From positions 31,258,014 to 31,322,013 of the forward strand of contig JACMZG010000008.1 in the NCBI GenBank assembly GCA_018340805.1: a stretch of DNA of 64,000 bases. Reading direction: 5' to 3'. Position numbers and translations under genes: made by a program. Below the pieces are notes generated by a model that saw nothing but the letters and a program-made list of their open reading frames with translations, did no database searches and was not told the DNA's origin. Each line of letters opens with the position of its first letter. The first letter of the stretch is position 1. The stretch comes from Microvelia longipes (Eukaryota > Arthropoda > Insecta > Hemiptera > Veliidae). Positions 11,534-24,080 of this stretch are shown here, piece after piece.

Positions 11534-12185
11534 ACTCTGTAACTTTATATCTACCTCCTCCCCCCTGAATTTAAGTAGAATATATTTACCGCCTTTCATT
11601 GTAAGAGAAAACTAAGGCTGGTGTTGGGCTATTCAAACGTAATTAGCATAGAAATAAATGTTACCGAAACTTAAGCCACTAATTTCTCTGATATTAATTA
11701 ATGATCTTAAAATTATACAGACATAAAGTTGAATCTGTAGAATTGAATCAACTTGATTCTAAGTTGCATGTCTAGTCTATGGCCATAGCATGAAGTTAGA
11801 ACCAAACCAGATGAGTTGCTTAGTAATGTCGTGTCTTTGGAATTAGTTTGTCATGCTCACTGACTTCTTATTTTCTATTATTCTGAACAAGCAGGAAACT
11901 AGAAAATAAAAACAATACTATGTGTCTATTGTTATAATTATTTCCTTTCATCTTTATATTAATTATAATATATTATTAGGGATATTGCTTACAATATAAC
12001 ATATTTATATCTAGGGACATAGTAGTGCCTCGGCTAAGGTTAACAGTCACTAGCGCACCATTCTCTCCATCTCGTGGATATTTTTACCCCTCGTCCTCGT
12101 AGCTTTTAATTAAAATCATTAAATAATATATAATATAAGGAAAAATGAGTTGTGGAGTTTCAAGTAATGAAGTAAAACTTTAAAA
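11534..12185. other. No gene seen
   Basis: AT-rich DNA with nothing supportable on either strand. Confidence 0.5.
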
Positions 12186-12447
12186 AGTCTCTCCACTAAT
12201 GATATATATTTGACATAGCCAGCTTTCAATCTTAACAGATCATCATCAGTGCCGGCAAGCAGCGAAGAAAAGAGTCAGGAGACAGCGGTTACAATTTTGT
12301 CTAGAGGTTTGTAGCTGACTACAAACCTTTAGACAAAACTATAACCGCTGTCTCCTGACTCTTTTCTTTGCTGCTCGCCCACACTGATGATGATCTGTTA
12401 AGATTAAAGGCTGTCTATGTCAAGTATACATCATTAGTGGAGAGACT
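12186..12447. repeat. Near-perfect palindromic foldback (MITE-like)
   Basis: AGTCTCTCCACTAATGAT...GACATAGCCAGC...AACAGATCATCATCAGTGCCGGC...AAAGAGTCAGGAGACAGCGGTTA forms the left arm. The right arm repeats this in reverse complement to ATCATTAGTGGAGAGACT. Arms are about 125 bp around a tiny centre (GTTTGTAGCTGACTACAAAC), with few mismatches. Weaker pairing continues outward for about 20 bp. The related copy at 32848-33105 shares TCTCCAC, GGCTTTCAA and AGTGCCGG. Confidence 0.93.
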
Positions 12448-13088
12448 CTATTTAGTTTAGGATTTCATTTCAATATATAATATGTTTTAGCTTAAAAAAC
12501 AATAATAGGTTGGAGCCATAGTAAAAATCTGCAGTACTTTACCAATCTTAGTTAATTAGACACAAAATCTCAAAGTTAGGCGGTTTGAATGCCGAGTTAT
12601 CCATAATTCAAACTCATCATAATTCAGCAGACACTTTCACAATTGTAGATACTAATATTTAGTATAAAAGTGAACTTTAATGTGCGGTTTCTTAAATTGA
12701 ATAATTATTATAAAAACCTAAGCATTTTAGCTCTTTCCTTTTTTAATTTTATTTAATCTAATTGAATTCTAACCTTAAGTAATGTCAAGTATAATGAAAG
12801 CTGTTCAATAAAGTAGAGATTCAACTACCGAGCTTTGGACCAGAGATCTACAGATCCAATATGTACTCCAACATCCTGAAATATGTCTAAATAGTAATTT
12901 TATTTTTCAGTATTTTGTTCCAATTTTTTATTTCTCTCATTATTTTAGTTTTATTTATTTTATTTTCTTTTATGATTTTTCATATCATAAAAGATATCTA
13001 TCTTTTTAGCGCTTATTCTGTTTAGCTACTGTGTAATTTTTTCATATGTTACTGTAGTTTTGATAAATCTTATCTTTTGTTTACTTTC
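12448..13088. other. No gene seen
   Basis: AT-rich sequence without supportable features. Confidence 0.5.
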
Positions 13089-13392
13089 AGGCTTAGAGAG
13101 ATATATTACTAGAGGGGCCACTGCCTATCTCAATACATTGAGAAGCTTGAAAATCTTTTTTGGGCTCTCAGGGGCTCTGTGTAACCTCATTGTAACAGAC
13201 TTTTAGAGAGTGTTAAGGTTATTAATCTATCGTTCTCAGCTTTTCGTAGATAGATTGTGTAGAGTTTTGTATTATGAACGTTCTAATATATAAGTTACTG
13301 TAATTTGATTATATAAATAATTTAACGTGTGTGTTCAGATGTTTTAAAATTTAACCACTAGTTTGCTTCTCTAGTAATATATCTCTATGCTT
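13089..13392. repeat. Element bounded by 28-bp inverted repeats
   Basis: GGCTTAGAGAGATATATTACTAGAGG (near 13090-13116) is the reverse complement, with few mismatches, of GCTTCTCTAGTAATATATCTCTATGCTT (13365-13392). The interior carries an extra small inverted pair (AATCTATCG / TAGATAGATT near 13225-13256). About 305 bp overall; probably a MITE. Confidence 0.75.
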
Positions 13393-13725
13393 ACACATGA
13401 ATATGTGAACTTATCTAATATTGTTAATTTGTCTTTAGTTTAATGTTTATAATATTCTCTGTTTATGTTTTAATAAACATCTTTACCATATTGACGAACA
13501 GGAACCCAATAGCTGAATCTCTACTAGATTGGATTGTTGTCTTCTTATTCATTAACCTAATTTTCTATTTACTCTGTCCAATCCCCAGATATGTTAGTTA
13601 TAGTTTTTGACCAGTCTTATTCAATTCCATATCATTTTAACAATCAAAATTATGAAAAAAAATTAGTTCTTTCTGTCTAATACGTAGCATGAAAGTTGAA
13701 ATTTAATTCTAACCATACATTTATT

Positions 13726-14418
13726 AGTCCTAGAGTCAGGCCTAAAAACGTGAGTCATTTTGTACTACTTCAGACCAAATTTTTCTTAAACTATAAGGAA
13801 AAGCATAGTCTGTCTATCCAGAGTGAAGCCCTTCATATGAATGCATTCGTTCAAAATATTAGAAAATCGCACAAATTCCAGTTTTATTGCAATAAGTGGT
13901 TCCCTGTAGGTTGTGTGCAAAACATGAGAATATAATTTGTTAAATCTGATACAATTTTCTTTAAAACGACAGTTTTTTCGTCAAAATCGGAGAAACTACA
14001 ACTAAAGTTTTGACATTTGTAAAATGACCAAAAAAATGTACAAAAAGTCAATATTTTTTCAAAGAAATTCGCTAACTTTGCATAAATAAACCATATTTTG
14101 GTGTTTTTGAAAGAGTCATAACTGTGGTTCTAGTCATCTGATTTTGATGATTAAACACTAATTTTGAAGAACATTTTATCACCCATTTTATTAAAAAACG
14201 TTCTTTCGTGTTTTCCACACGACCCACAGGAAACCACTTATTTCAAGGAAAAGAAAGTTTGCGATTTTATAAAATATTAAGCATGCGCAATTATATATAG
14301 GGCTCAACTCTGGATAGCCAGACTATGTTTTTCTTCATAATTTAAGGCATATATAAAAAAAATTTGGTTTGAAGTAGAACAAAATGAGTCATATTTTTTC
14401 AGGTCTGGCTCTTGGACC
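13726..14418. mobile_element. Non-autonomous TIR element, family agtccaggag, copy 2
   Basis: The left end AGTCCTAGAGTCAGGCCTAAAAACGTGAGTCATTTTGTACTACTTCAGACCAAATTTTT matches in reverse complement the right end AAATTTGGTTTGAAGTAGAACAAAATGAGTCATATTTTTTCAGGTCTGGCTCTTGGACC. The interior shares CATAGTCTGTCTATCCAGA and CATTTGTAAAATGACCAAAAAAATGTACAAAA with the first copy. The 79-codon plus frame at 13696-13935 overlaps the left TIR and is not a gene. Confidence 0.82.
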
Positions 14419-15904
14419 TGAAATGGAGTTAGATTATTCTACTGATGATACAGAGTTTAACTCAGCGAAACGTTTAGTTTCTAAATGTTTTAAATATAAG
14501 CTTTTTTAGAACTGCAGTCTTCAATTAATTGTGTATCATGATTATTAACAGTTCATTAAATCTATTTATTAAGTAAATTGTTTGATTACTTTTAAGGGCC
14601 AAAATTTTGGCTCCCCCTTCCCTCTTCCATAAAAAACTGCATTCTAACCCAAAACAGTAAAATATTTTCGTAATTCACGAAGAAAACTAAATAACTAAAT
14701 TATATGCAGTTACGTCTTAATTAATACTCAACTTGCATCAACTCTAAAAGAATTTAGTACTAAATTGTTTTAACCTATTAATAAAGCTAATGATCAACAT
14801 TAAACTGTAAACGTTTAACTTAATCGTATAGTGAGTGTAATAAATGGTTATTTTAAAACCTTACTAACCCCCATTTAAAATGTTAAATACTAGGTTTACG
14901 TGATTTTAATAAGAAGTTATATTTTTATTATAATATTTTTACAATGTATGTGTCTTTTACGACAATCTGACATGTGCTGTAAAATAATAAAAATAGCGAG
15001 TTAAGAGAGATTATTTTATGAAGTATTAAGGGTTTTATATAGATGTCTGTTAGAAGTTATTCCTACCATCCATTGTCATACATGAGAGTGAGTAGGAGAT
15101 TTATGTTTTATTTTGAAATTATAATTACATTCCAAGTACATAATTTTAGTTCCAAGTGTTGCCTCTATTAGTTTATTACGTTTAACCGTTAATCTACTTA
15201 TAGTGATTTTTTATTTTTTGCGTATTACTAGCTATTTTTCAAATCGAGGGTGGTCTCATTTTATCGATGTAATAATTATTTTAGCTAAATAAATGTTGAG
15301 TAAATTTGAACAAATTAGTGCTTTTATAAATTAACTAAGTCCTTAAATAGAAAGTTAAATTATAGTAATTTTTGTTCATTTGAAAGAGTACGAATTATCT
15401 TGGTGGTCTGCTGTGAGCTAATTTTTTGCCTCATCCACCTTCTGACTGATTTATTTTTAATATTATTTATTATTTTTGCATATTTGTATTTATCTTAGGC
15501 AAATGTTTACAATGGTCCATTGGAGGGATGCTTGCAATAATTATAAATAAATAATAATAACAGCTTAAAGAAGTAAGAGAATTGAGGACTTTATCGATTA
15601 CTGATTAAAGAAAAATACATGGCTTCTTTTTATACTGATGCGTTTAAGATTTTAGTGTATTTCCTTTTTTAATTTTTAGTAGCAATGTCTTTCCACAGAT
15701 AATTCGAAACCAGAATTCCACTTAATTGATTTTCAGAATGATAGTTATTACTAAGAGTCTATTGGTATATGTTTGTGTGTCTGTTATCATCGTATTTTTT
15801 TATGACTTTGTTAACAGTCAAATGACTCAGCAAAAACTCATAAAACAAGGAAAATATTTTCGAATTGATGTGAAATTGTCGCATGCACGTAGTCATATAA
15901 AAAT
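14419..15904. other. No gene seen
   Basis: AT-rich. One plus frame (15726-16016) begins with a hydrophobic stretch (LLVYVCVSVIIVFFY), then runs into a TA tract that supplies Ile/Tyr codons. GTTTGTGTGTCTGTTATCATCGTA inside it matches a GTATAA-family motif, so it is not called. Confidence 0.5.
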
Positions 15905-15923
15905 AATATATATATATATATAT

Positions 15924-16000
<77 letters not shown>
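15905..16000. repeat. (TA)n microsatellite
   Basis: About 95 bp of TA with a few phase breaks. Confidence 0.95.
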
Positions 16001-16006
<6 letters not shown>

Positions 16007-16285
16007 CATCATGTAAGTCGAACAAAAGCTTGATGAAAAATTACTAGAATAATGTGATCAGAATTTTTTGATTTCTGATTCATGCTTCTTTGAATTTAAT
16101 GGAGTCTCCAAAAGAGGCAATATTACGGTAAACTCAAATTTTACTTTCTAAAGCTACCAAAAGTGGTAACAATCTTTGGTGTGTGTTTGTGTGGCCGCAA
16201 AGCTGTCCAAATAGTAATACATCACAAGAAAAATGAGAATAAAGTAATGCAAAACAACAATCAATACACAAGAGACATCTTTTAA

Positions 16286-16343
16286 CAAGGGCCTAGGGCC
16301 CTTGAAGCAGCAACTTTTATATATACCACGGGGCCGAAGGCCC
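16286..16343. repeat. Two GC-rich hairpins in AT-rich DNA
   Basis: CAAGGGCC-TAG-GGCCCTTG (16286-16304) is a perfect 8-bp stem. GGGCC-GAA-GGCCC (16331-16343) is a 5-bp stem closed by a GAA triloop. The second shares the GAA loop with the GCGAAGC hairpins described elsewhere. Confidence 0.8.
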
Positions 16344-16989
16344 TTATTTATAAAATTATTACAACGAAATAAAAATACAAGTTATAAAATACTTTTTAAC
16401 ATCATTGAATAAAACTCTGACAATACCATCTAAATAAACCATTTCAAGTCAAATATAAATCTGTTTTTATTCGTTTTTAAACAAACAAACACTAACTACC
16501 TCGAACAATTTTATTACAATAAATTTCGTTCGCTTCAACGGAAAAAGGTTACAATGTCGGACTATTTATGATAATGGGATTTGCATTGTTGAGGATGGTT
16601 CCCGGATAAAATGTCCCCGGATAGCGGAATTCTGTAAAAACCACAAAGGTCTTTTTTTGTTTAATTATTTCAATTTTCTTTACTTTTTAGTTTAGATTTC
16701 AGATCATTAATTTAACAAAATATTTAAATGTGTGGGGGTTTTTGATTAAAGCGAATTTAATTCGCTGCCTTTATCCCTACAACTTTAGACTCGTCCCCAA
16801 AATTTGAAATACGTATAATTTATTTGATCAGTTTTAATCTAAGCTATCACCCATCCACCAAGTAACCATAAATGAACTGTTCAAGACTGTGTGGAAAATT
16901 TCAAATCGACCCCATGATTTTTCCATGTTTCATGAGTATTTGAAATTTTTGTTGAGTCATTGCTGGCAGTTATTGATGTCATAAAACTA
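16344..16989. other. No gene seen
   Basis: Contains a small direct repeat of CCCGGATA (TTCCCGGATAAAATG / CCCCGGATAGCG near 16600-16625) and otherwise nothing supportable. Confidence 0.5.
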
Positions 16990-17150
16990 TTTCCTAGTTG
17001 ACACAACTAGAAATGAAGATTGATAATTGTGACAAGTTTCAACTCTGTAGCAATAACATACTAGGAGCTACGATGATAACATGCACTCACATATAGATTG
17101 TCAATTTTGTAGAAAAACCATCGGGCGGTCTCAAAAACATCTGAATACGA
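16990..17150 (+). repeat. GTATAA-family internal/right fragment
   Basis: The order CAAGTTTCAACTCTGTAGCAATAACATACTAGGAGCTACGATGATAAC, ACTCACATATAG, GTCAATTTTGTAGAAAAACCA, CGGTCTC matches 54840-54950 of the full copy. The palindromic tip is missing. Confidence 0.65.
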
Positions 17151-17466
17151 ATAATGCAGGTGTAATTTTTTTTTATTAATTTTTCTTGATATCTTCGCTA
17201 TAAATCAAGAAAAGTTAAAATGTTCTCAGTAAAAGTATAATTAAAAAAAATAGTGGTATAATTTTTTTTATTAAGGGTTAAAATATATATATTTAATATA
17301 ATCGCATTGAAGCTGCCGCTCTTGCATAATGTAATGCCTCAATTTATTTATTTATATATATATATATAAATAAGTCTCTTTCCGTCAGTCGAAGAACTCA
17401 GTGTTCGAAACGTTACAACTTTTGTAAGTCTTTTTAAGTGTGTATTTTATCTCTTCAATTGTAGTG

Positions 17467-17470
<4 letters not shown>

Positions 17471-17533
<63 letters not shown>
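17471..17533. repeat. (TA)n microsatellite
   Basis: About 63 bp of pure TA. A shorter TA run lies at 17352-17368. Confidence 0.95.
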
Positions 17534-17535
<2 letters not shown>

Positions 17536-17627
17536 TCCATTAGTGTTTTTTAAAGCATTATTTTGAATCGATTTGTGCTTTATTTATTGACTAACTTAGG
17601 TTCGGGATTTGCTTCTTGCAGCATATT

Positions 17628-17722
17628 GTTTTTCTAAACAACTCACCTGTGTAACAAATACGGGACTTGATCATAACTACAACTTACTCTTTGGCTACAA
17701 CTTGCCTCTTGACCAGGTCTTA
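17628..17722 (-). repeat. 95-bp inverted repeat, left copy
   Basis: TTTTTCTAAACAACTCACC...CAAGAGG...GACCAGGTCTT region. Its reverse complement recurs at 19844-19937 at roughly 90 percent identity by eye. Internal words TACAACTTACTC and TACAACTTGCC give the block its own short repetition. Confidence 0.9.
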
Positions 17723-18469
17723 TGTGAATTTGGGTGTGTTTATTAAATATGAATATTGTTTATAATATTTTTTGTGAATTATTACTTATATACCATATAA
17801 TATTAAGTGTTAAATATTTGTTTTTAAAATAGAAAATAAATATAATTTTAAGTAAAATATTGGTAACACTGATGAATTTTTAAGATTTGAATCTTAAGAT
17901 TTATATTGTTTTGTCACTAATGTAATTGTTTGTTGATTTATTTTGTTTAAATAAAGTTATAAATCAATATAATAAATCAATAAATAAATAAATATTTTTA
18001 GGATAAAGAATATAATAGGTATAGAATGACGGAAGGTATACGATAGCGTCAGACAGAAGGTAGGAATAAAAGCGGTGCTGGCGTCTAGCAGCAGCTCTGA
18101 AACCATCTCTCCTTACCATAATATTCTTTCCATAATATTTCTTTTTAAGTTATTATTACGAAATCATCTCATTTTCTATTACTATTTTAACAACAAGAAT
18201 CCTATTTTAAATTAGTCATAATTACATAAAGCAAATAGTTGAATTAATCAGTTTAGGGGCAGAAGCACTTTGCTGAAAACAAGACGACAGTGGCACCATC
18301 TCTTAGTTGGCATGGTGAAACTACCAAATAATATATTAGCGCTCCTCTGAACTGGCTACAGAACTAACCTTTTGTTGTCCGAAATAATAAACACCAGGAC
18401 CATCTTTCTTTATCTATATATTCTATGGCATTGACGAATTACAAGACTAAACTCTACCTGACAATATGA
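17723..18469. other. No gene seen
   Basis: AT-rich, within the 2.3-kb interval bounded by the 95-bp inverted repeats. GGTAACACTGATGAATTTT (near 17864) resembles GGCAACACTGATAATTTT at about 45007. Confidence 0.45.
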
Positions 18470-18557
18470 GTGTCGCCTTTGGCTCGGGGGCTAATTGCTA
18501 ATTTATTAAACTCTTTTTGAAATTTCCATTTTGCTGCCTTGTAGTATAATATACTAT
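18470..18557 (+). repeat. GCTGCC-family fragment, right half
   Basis: GTCGCCTTTGGCTCGGGGGC, then AATTTCCATTTTGCTGCCT.GTAGTATAATATACTATTA, matches 46137-46222, the right half of the complete TIR copy at 45959-46220. The left half is absent. Confidence 0.8.
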
Positions 18558-19080
18558 TAACTTAATAATAGTTTCAATGATTAAAAATAAATTATTTTTT
18601 TATTGCTGTTATATGTTTAGACCTGTTAATACAATATTTATTTAAGCATTGTTTCCAAATATTAGGGAAAATACTGAAAAGTCATTTACATTGATTATAA
18701 TTTGAAAGCAGTATCATTATGTCAGAGACCAACCCAGAACATTCTAATCTGTAGTGTTCTGCACTTTATATCACTCTTTTTATACCAGATTATTTAGCAT
18801 AATGAATTAATTAAATTATTTAACAGGCATCTCTTAATTCGTCCTCAATTTGAAGTAGAAATTCAATTTAGTTTAAATTATGGTCCTTTTGTGATTAAAA
18901 TAACCCTATAATCTATAAATAATCCATAACTCATTCACACCTATATTTTCTAAACACTCCTCTGCTTCATTCACTTTCAATGATATAAAAATTTAATTTT
19001 TATTCAAAATCATAGTGTTTGGTAGAATTTGGAGACGAACTAAATAATATTTACCTGTGTTATTAACATAATAGTATATT

Positions 19081-19705
19081 ATAACCAGGCTGTGAAATCA
19101 ATCTTTTTTTCCGAACGACTGTATTTACTGACGAGCGAAGCAAGTCAGTAAAAAGAGCTAAGGTTTAATATGTTATTCACAGACATGATGTGTGTGCAAT
19201 TATTTCTGAGGTAGGGAGTAATAATAAAACAAATAACGTTTAGAAAAAAATTAACAATTAGTAGAAGTTAGTTTCATAATTTAATTTTTTTTGACAAATG
19301 TTTACTGTACAGTTGTAGAATTTTTTGTATGCATACGTTGAAGGAATATTTTATTCATTTTCTACCAAACTACGTCGTTTATTGTTACTATTCTATTCAA
19401 TAAATACAAGTAATTAATTTAAACTTAATTTCGATTGTAAAGAAACAAGAAATAGATAACAGAATGAAGGTTATACTTTTGAAACAGTGTGACCAAGGAG
19501 GTTACCATTTAGAGGAACTATGGCTGAACTACTACAAGAATGTGGTCTTTAGCTTTCCTCCCAGCAAATAGTTGGACTCTTAGCTGTACAAAAAATATTT
19601 TTTATTATCTCCGTACAAAAAAACCTCTACTTTTTACAGAAAATACAAATTTTACATTTCATATTCTGCACAACAAGGAATAGGAAAACCTAAACTCCCT
19701 ACCTC
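19081..19705. repeat. Hairpin plus inverted-repeat element (gaggtag family), copy 1
   Basis: A hairpin is built on TTTACTGAC-GAGCGAAGCAA-GTCAGTAAA (near 19124-19152), with outer pairing GGCTGTGAAAT against the later ATTCACAGAC. It is followed by a segment bounded by GAGGTAGGGAG (19208-19218) and its exact reverse complement CTCCCTACCTC (19695-19705). The same order occurs at 45031-45608. Confidence 0.75.
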
Positions 19706-19843
19706 AAAAAAAATATATTATGGTCTAATCAATAAATTGCTGATTTTGCAAATAAGTAAAAATTACGACAAATTATACGTTAGTCATTAAGGCGCATTAG
19801 GCTACTTAATATATTCAGTGAAATTGAAACTATCTACATGTAC

Positions 19844-19937
19844 AAGACCTGGTCGAGAGGCAAGTTGTAGCCAGAGAGTAAGTTGTAGTTTTGATCAAGT
19901 GTTGTATTTGTAACACATGCGAGTTGTTTAGAGAAAC
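19844..19937 (+). repeat. 95-bp inverted repeat, right copy
   Basis: AAGACCTGGTCGAGAGGCAAG...GAGTTGTTTAGAGAAAC is the inverted partner of 17628-17722. The pair could be TIRs of a 2.3-kb nested element or two copies of one short repeat in opposite orientation. Confidence 0.9.
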
Positions 19938-21300
19938 TTCCTTTGTTCTGTTATCTTATCATGGTTTTCCTCTAGTTGATACTATAATCACATGACGTCA
20001 TATACCAGTATCTGACTTTTTTCTCGCTTTTACTAGAAATTTAGTTTTTATAACTAGATTTCAATGCTGGCGGGCTGAATACTCGCTCTAATTTTCTCAA
20101 ACACTAATCTAATAGTTTTGTTTAGCTTCAATGTTCTTTCATGTGTAATAATGAAACCAATGTGTATTATCAGTATTAAAATTATTTTTTTCTTAATTAC
20201 AGACACATATGAACAAATTATATGCCCCTTCTGTGTTTAAAAACTTACTAATACGTTCGTTCGATCATTTTTTATCTTTGCGGTAAATATTTTATTTCTT
20301 TATTCATCCATCTCTAAAAGAAAAAGATCTGATACTATCTATCGCCTGCAACTCAAAAACAAATGCATTTTACAAAATAAAATAAAAATTAGTATTATCT
20401 TTCGCAAATACTAATCTTGCCTTCAAATCGATTTACCTTAAATTCATATAATTTTATTAATAACAAACTTTATTAGGTATTTTAAAACAACTTTTTCAAA
20501 CATCTTGTACCAAGATTAACCAAAATAATCATTAAAAGTAGATAACGAATATTTCCTTCTATTAAATTCTCGCAATTTCATATAAACACATGTGCTCATA
20601 TAAACGAGGAGCTTCCAATCAGATGAAAGGAATGCCTTAAGCTAATATTACCGTTTTACATTAAAAGTAATTTATACAATATATAAGAAAATAATAGCCT
20701 AGAGTAGAGAACAAGAAAGGAGATAGTAACTACTGATAGTCGCGATCAGCTACTACAAAATAAATCAACGATTATCTATTTTCTTTTAGAGATATATTGT
20801 CAAAAGCGTAATAAATTATTTGACAAGAATCAGTTTAGGGCACACAAGAGACAAGATTTTATTAGATTCTACCCTTAACTCATTCTCATCTAGTATTATA
20901 GAGAGAGACCCAAGTATTAAAAATAATAAGTTACTGTTTCTCTATGGATGCTGTTACTGATATTCTAGGTGTTATAATCATAGCTAGTTTCAATCTCATT
21001 GTAATAGTTCTCTCTATATTTTCTTATCTAAGGATTTATTGACCCGAAGCTAGATAGAGTTTGTAGTTTAGAGTTTGTTTAATAAGTTTCTTCATGTTTT
21101 AGCGTTTGTGTACAACTATGTAACGTAAATGCAACCTTAAGAACCGGTAAAAATTAAAAATGGTTTCAAAGAGCGATATAAATCATAAGTGTAGGTATTC
21201 ATTATTTTTACCTCTGGGTCAATGCTATTAAATATAAAAAAAAATAATAGCAAAAACCCTTAATTAGTGAGTTTTTATGAATGAAATCAAATTTTTTTGA
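19938..21300. other. No gene seen
   Basis: AT-rich sequence with no frame, RNA or repeat that can be supported. Confidence 0.5.
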
Positions 21301-21304
21301 CATG

Positions 21305-21430
21305 TTAGGTTATAGTTTAAATTGACGTTATTGCAGGAATAAGTTGTAAATTTTCAATGTAGAAAATTATACCAATTCCTGCAATGACGTCACACGTCAC
21401 TGATTAAAAAGGTCAGTTTATAACCTCCGA
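21305..21430. repeat. Small inverted-repeat element
   Basis: TGACGTTATTGCAGGAAT (21323-21340) pairs with ATTCCTGCAATGACGTCA (21374-21391), with AAATTTTC/GAAAATT inside and AGGTTATA/TATAACCT outside. The total is about 125 bp. Confidence 0.8.
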
Positions 21431-21980
21431 ATGCGTTTGGTTTGTTTATATCGAATTATATCACCTTATGAATTTCTAACATCTTGCTCCTGACTCTGAA
21501 TTTATTGACTTCGGCAATATTTTGAATGAAGATTGTAAATGGTGCCGCATAGTTTTGATTATCCTCCGTTTTAGCCAAGTTCCTTTAAAAACATAGCTAA
21601 TGGATGTTTTAACTCCTTGATCTGTCTCTACAGATCGCGGAAATCCGGAACAGAGCTCACGGTATTCAAATTGGTTTATTTTAGGTTAAATAAATAAAAT
21701 CTTGTTTTAATAAAATGTCAAGAAAGGAAGGGATCTATTTTAGCTATAAAATAAAACATGATTTTTTAACAGTATTAACAATTGATAATCTAGACTATTG
21801 TGTAAATTTGGTTGATATAACTATACATTTAAAAGGTTAAGGTTATTTATTCAATAATTGAATTGATTTTTTTAACATTGCATCCATGGATATTTGTATG
21901 GGTTATTTAGTTTTAGACAGCTGCAAGTAAGTATGAATATCACACGGGTAATTATAAATTAAGCTGAAGTTTACGCCTCA

Positions 21981-22105
21981 TAAATACTTTTATTGGTTGA
22001 ATGATTTTACGCTACATAAACAGGTAAATTTTACCTGTTAAATGTTACCTACATAAACTTATGTAGCGTAAAATTATGTATTGAAAACCGATAAGTTTAT
22101 TACGA
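21981..22105. repeat. Small MITE-like foldback
   Basis: ATTTTACGCTACATAA (near 22003-22018) pairs with TTATGTAGCGTAAAAT (22059-22074), with weaker outer pairing (ACTTTTATTGGTT / AACCGATAAGTTT). Inside is a perfect ACAGGTAAATTTTACCTGT hairpin. Confidence 0.8.
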
Positions 22106-22295
22106 TATTGGTTTGGTTACATACCAGACCTTTAATAGTTTTATTAATCGCTTATTTCCTGTTGGCGCAACTCATTAGCAAAACCTATTGGCGCAACCTA
22201 TTTACTTACCAATAAAATACGATTACGTTTTTGTTTTATTGTTTACAGGCTTGTGCTCGTTACTTACTCAAAAAAAAAAAAAAATTTATAAGCAA

Positions 22296-22345
22296 AATAG
22301 TAAGTTATCCTAGTAGGCAGCAAAATGGAATTTTTATTTTTCACA
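22296..22345 (-). repeat. GCTGCC-family end fragment
   Basis: AATAGTAAGTTATCCTAGTAGGCAGCAAAATGGAATTTT is the family terminal repeat in reverse orientation. It lies just upstream of a long TA tract. Confidence 0.75.
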
Positions 22346-22368
22346 AGAGTTTTATTAATTAAGGAATA

Positions 22369-22566
<198 letters not shown>

Positions 22567-23556
22567 TTTTTTTTTACTCCGGCGCATAAGTATAATTCAC
22601 AATTTTTTTTAAACTGTAAGTTAAAGTAAATAAATGTCCGTATTTAGTAAATTTTACTGATTAATTAATCAGGAGGTTAAAATAACTAACAAATCAAAAG
22701 TTTAAATAATTGTTAGTATGATTTATGTTGTTTAGTTTATATAAATTAACAGGTTAAGAACTGCTATGGGAGGAGTTAGAAAAATATCAGTAATAATCAA
22801 TGATTATTATAAGTGTTGATAACTAAGTTAACTTTACTTTAGTAAAATACTGATTGAAGTTTGAAAACCTAATTTTAAAACTGTAATGTGTATATTACTT
22901 TTATTATCAGTACATTTTACTGATGCATTAAAGTAGTAAATTTCAAATTTTTATTTTGTCTATCGTTTTATTTTACCATTACTACCACTCTTACGTAACT
23001 CTTATTTTGAATAATATTTTTATTAATTTTATGGTTCCAAAATGGTTTAAAGGATATAACCATGTCAAGGAATTTGATATCTTAACATAGAATCGTTTTT
23101 GCGTTTATATTTTGCTTCTTTTTATGTACTCGTTAATATTATGCAAAATTTACTTAAAGAATTAGCATACACCCACTAACTATAAAGTATACATTTTATA
23201 GTATATTGTAATTGACTAGATGGTGAGTGGAACAATAACCGTTTACTACCTCAAACATATATTATTACTACGCTTCATTTTAATTGAATCAGGACGGCAG
23301 TAGTAATTCGTATGAGGTTCTGTGTCTTGATAATATTATAACATTTTTAACTGAAGGTAAACATCGACTTACTTGATTACAATTTATTCCAGAAAAATTT
23401 TTCCGAAACGAGGTTACTAAAAGTTGATTTTGAAAACTGTTTAATCATTTGAGGTTTTTTATATAGAACTATGATGGCACTATAATAGTGAGATTTTAAA
23501 ACATCGAAAGTGAGAACATAGTATCTTTGTTTTTTACATAAAAAAAATATATTTGG
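22567..23556. other. No gene seen
   Basis: AT-rich. A 78-codon minus frame (23377-23613) runs into the following repeat and is not called. Confidence 0.5.
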
Positions 23557-24080
23557 GGCGCTGGTCCGCATGTCACACGCTTTCCATGGAAATTCGTTTG
23601 GCATGCGGACCACTGCGCTAGAATTATTTTTTAGTTATAAACTTATATAATTAAAAAAAAAACAATAAAAAAAAGATCGTCCTTTCCAGGAATCATACTC
23701 AGGTACCCTAGCTTTGAGTGCTCGTATCACCTCCGGAAATTTTTTATTCAACTATCGGGCCCAAAAAGCATCGGTCGTATCGGCTTCGGGCTGGGTTTAT
23801 TGATTCAGCGCCCCAAAAAAACAATAAAAACGACACCCTACTTGATTTTTAATTCACTTATCGTTAGTTTGGTTTCCTGTAATTTATTACGTTTTTGACT
23901 TTTTGGTCGCTTAGAGTTTAGTTACACAGTTTAAACACACACTAAGTTTAAACTTAGTTTAGTCACTTTAGAGTTTAGACTCCGGACAGATTTCATTCGA
24001 TCCAGCGCCAAAGAACATAAATCAGTACTTTTTTGCGGCGAAAATAATAACCCTGAGTTTTTATTGATTTTATTGTTCTG
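23557..24080 (+). repeat. GGCGC-family composite with minimal hairpin head
   Basis: The head is reduced to a 62-bp hairpin: GGCGCTGGTCCGCATG (23557-) pairs with CATGCGGACCACTGCGC (23602-23618). It is followed by TTATAAACTTATATAAT, a GATCGTCCTTTCCAGGAATCATACTCAGGTACCCTAGC block (degenerate B-box region), GAGTGCTCGTATCACCTCCGGA, GCGCCCC, GACACCCTACT, TTTTGGTCGCTTAGAG and GATCCAGCGCC. The order matches 30880-31480. Confidence 0.8.

Noticed and set aside
15726..16016. 96-codon plus frame starting with a hydrophobic, signal-like segment
   Set aside because: The second half is a translated TA microsatellite and the start includes a GTATAA-family-like stretch.
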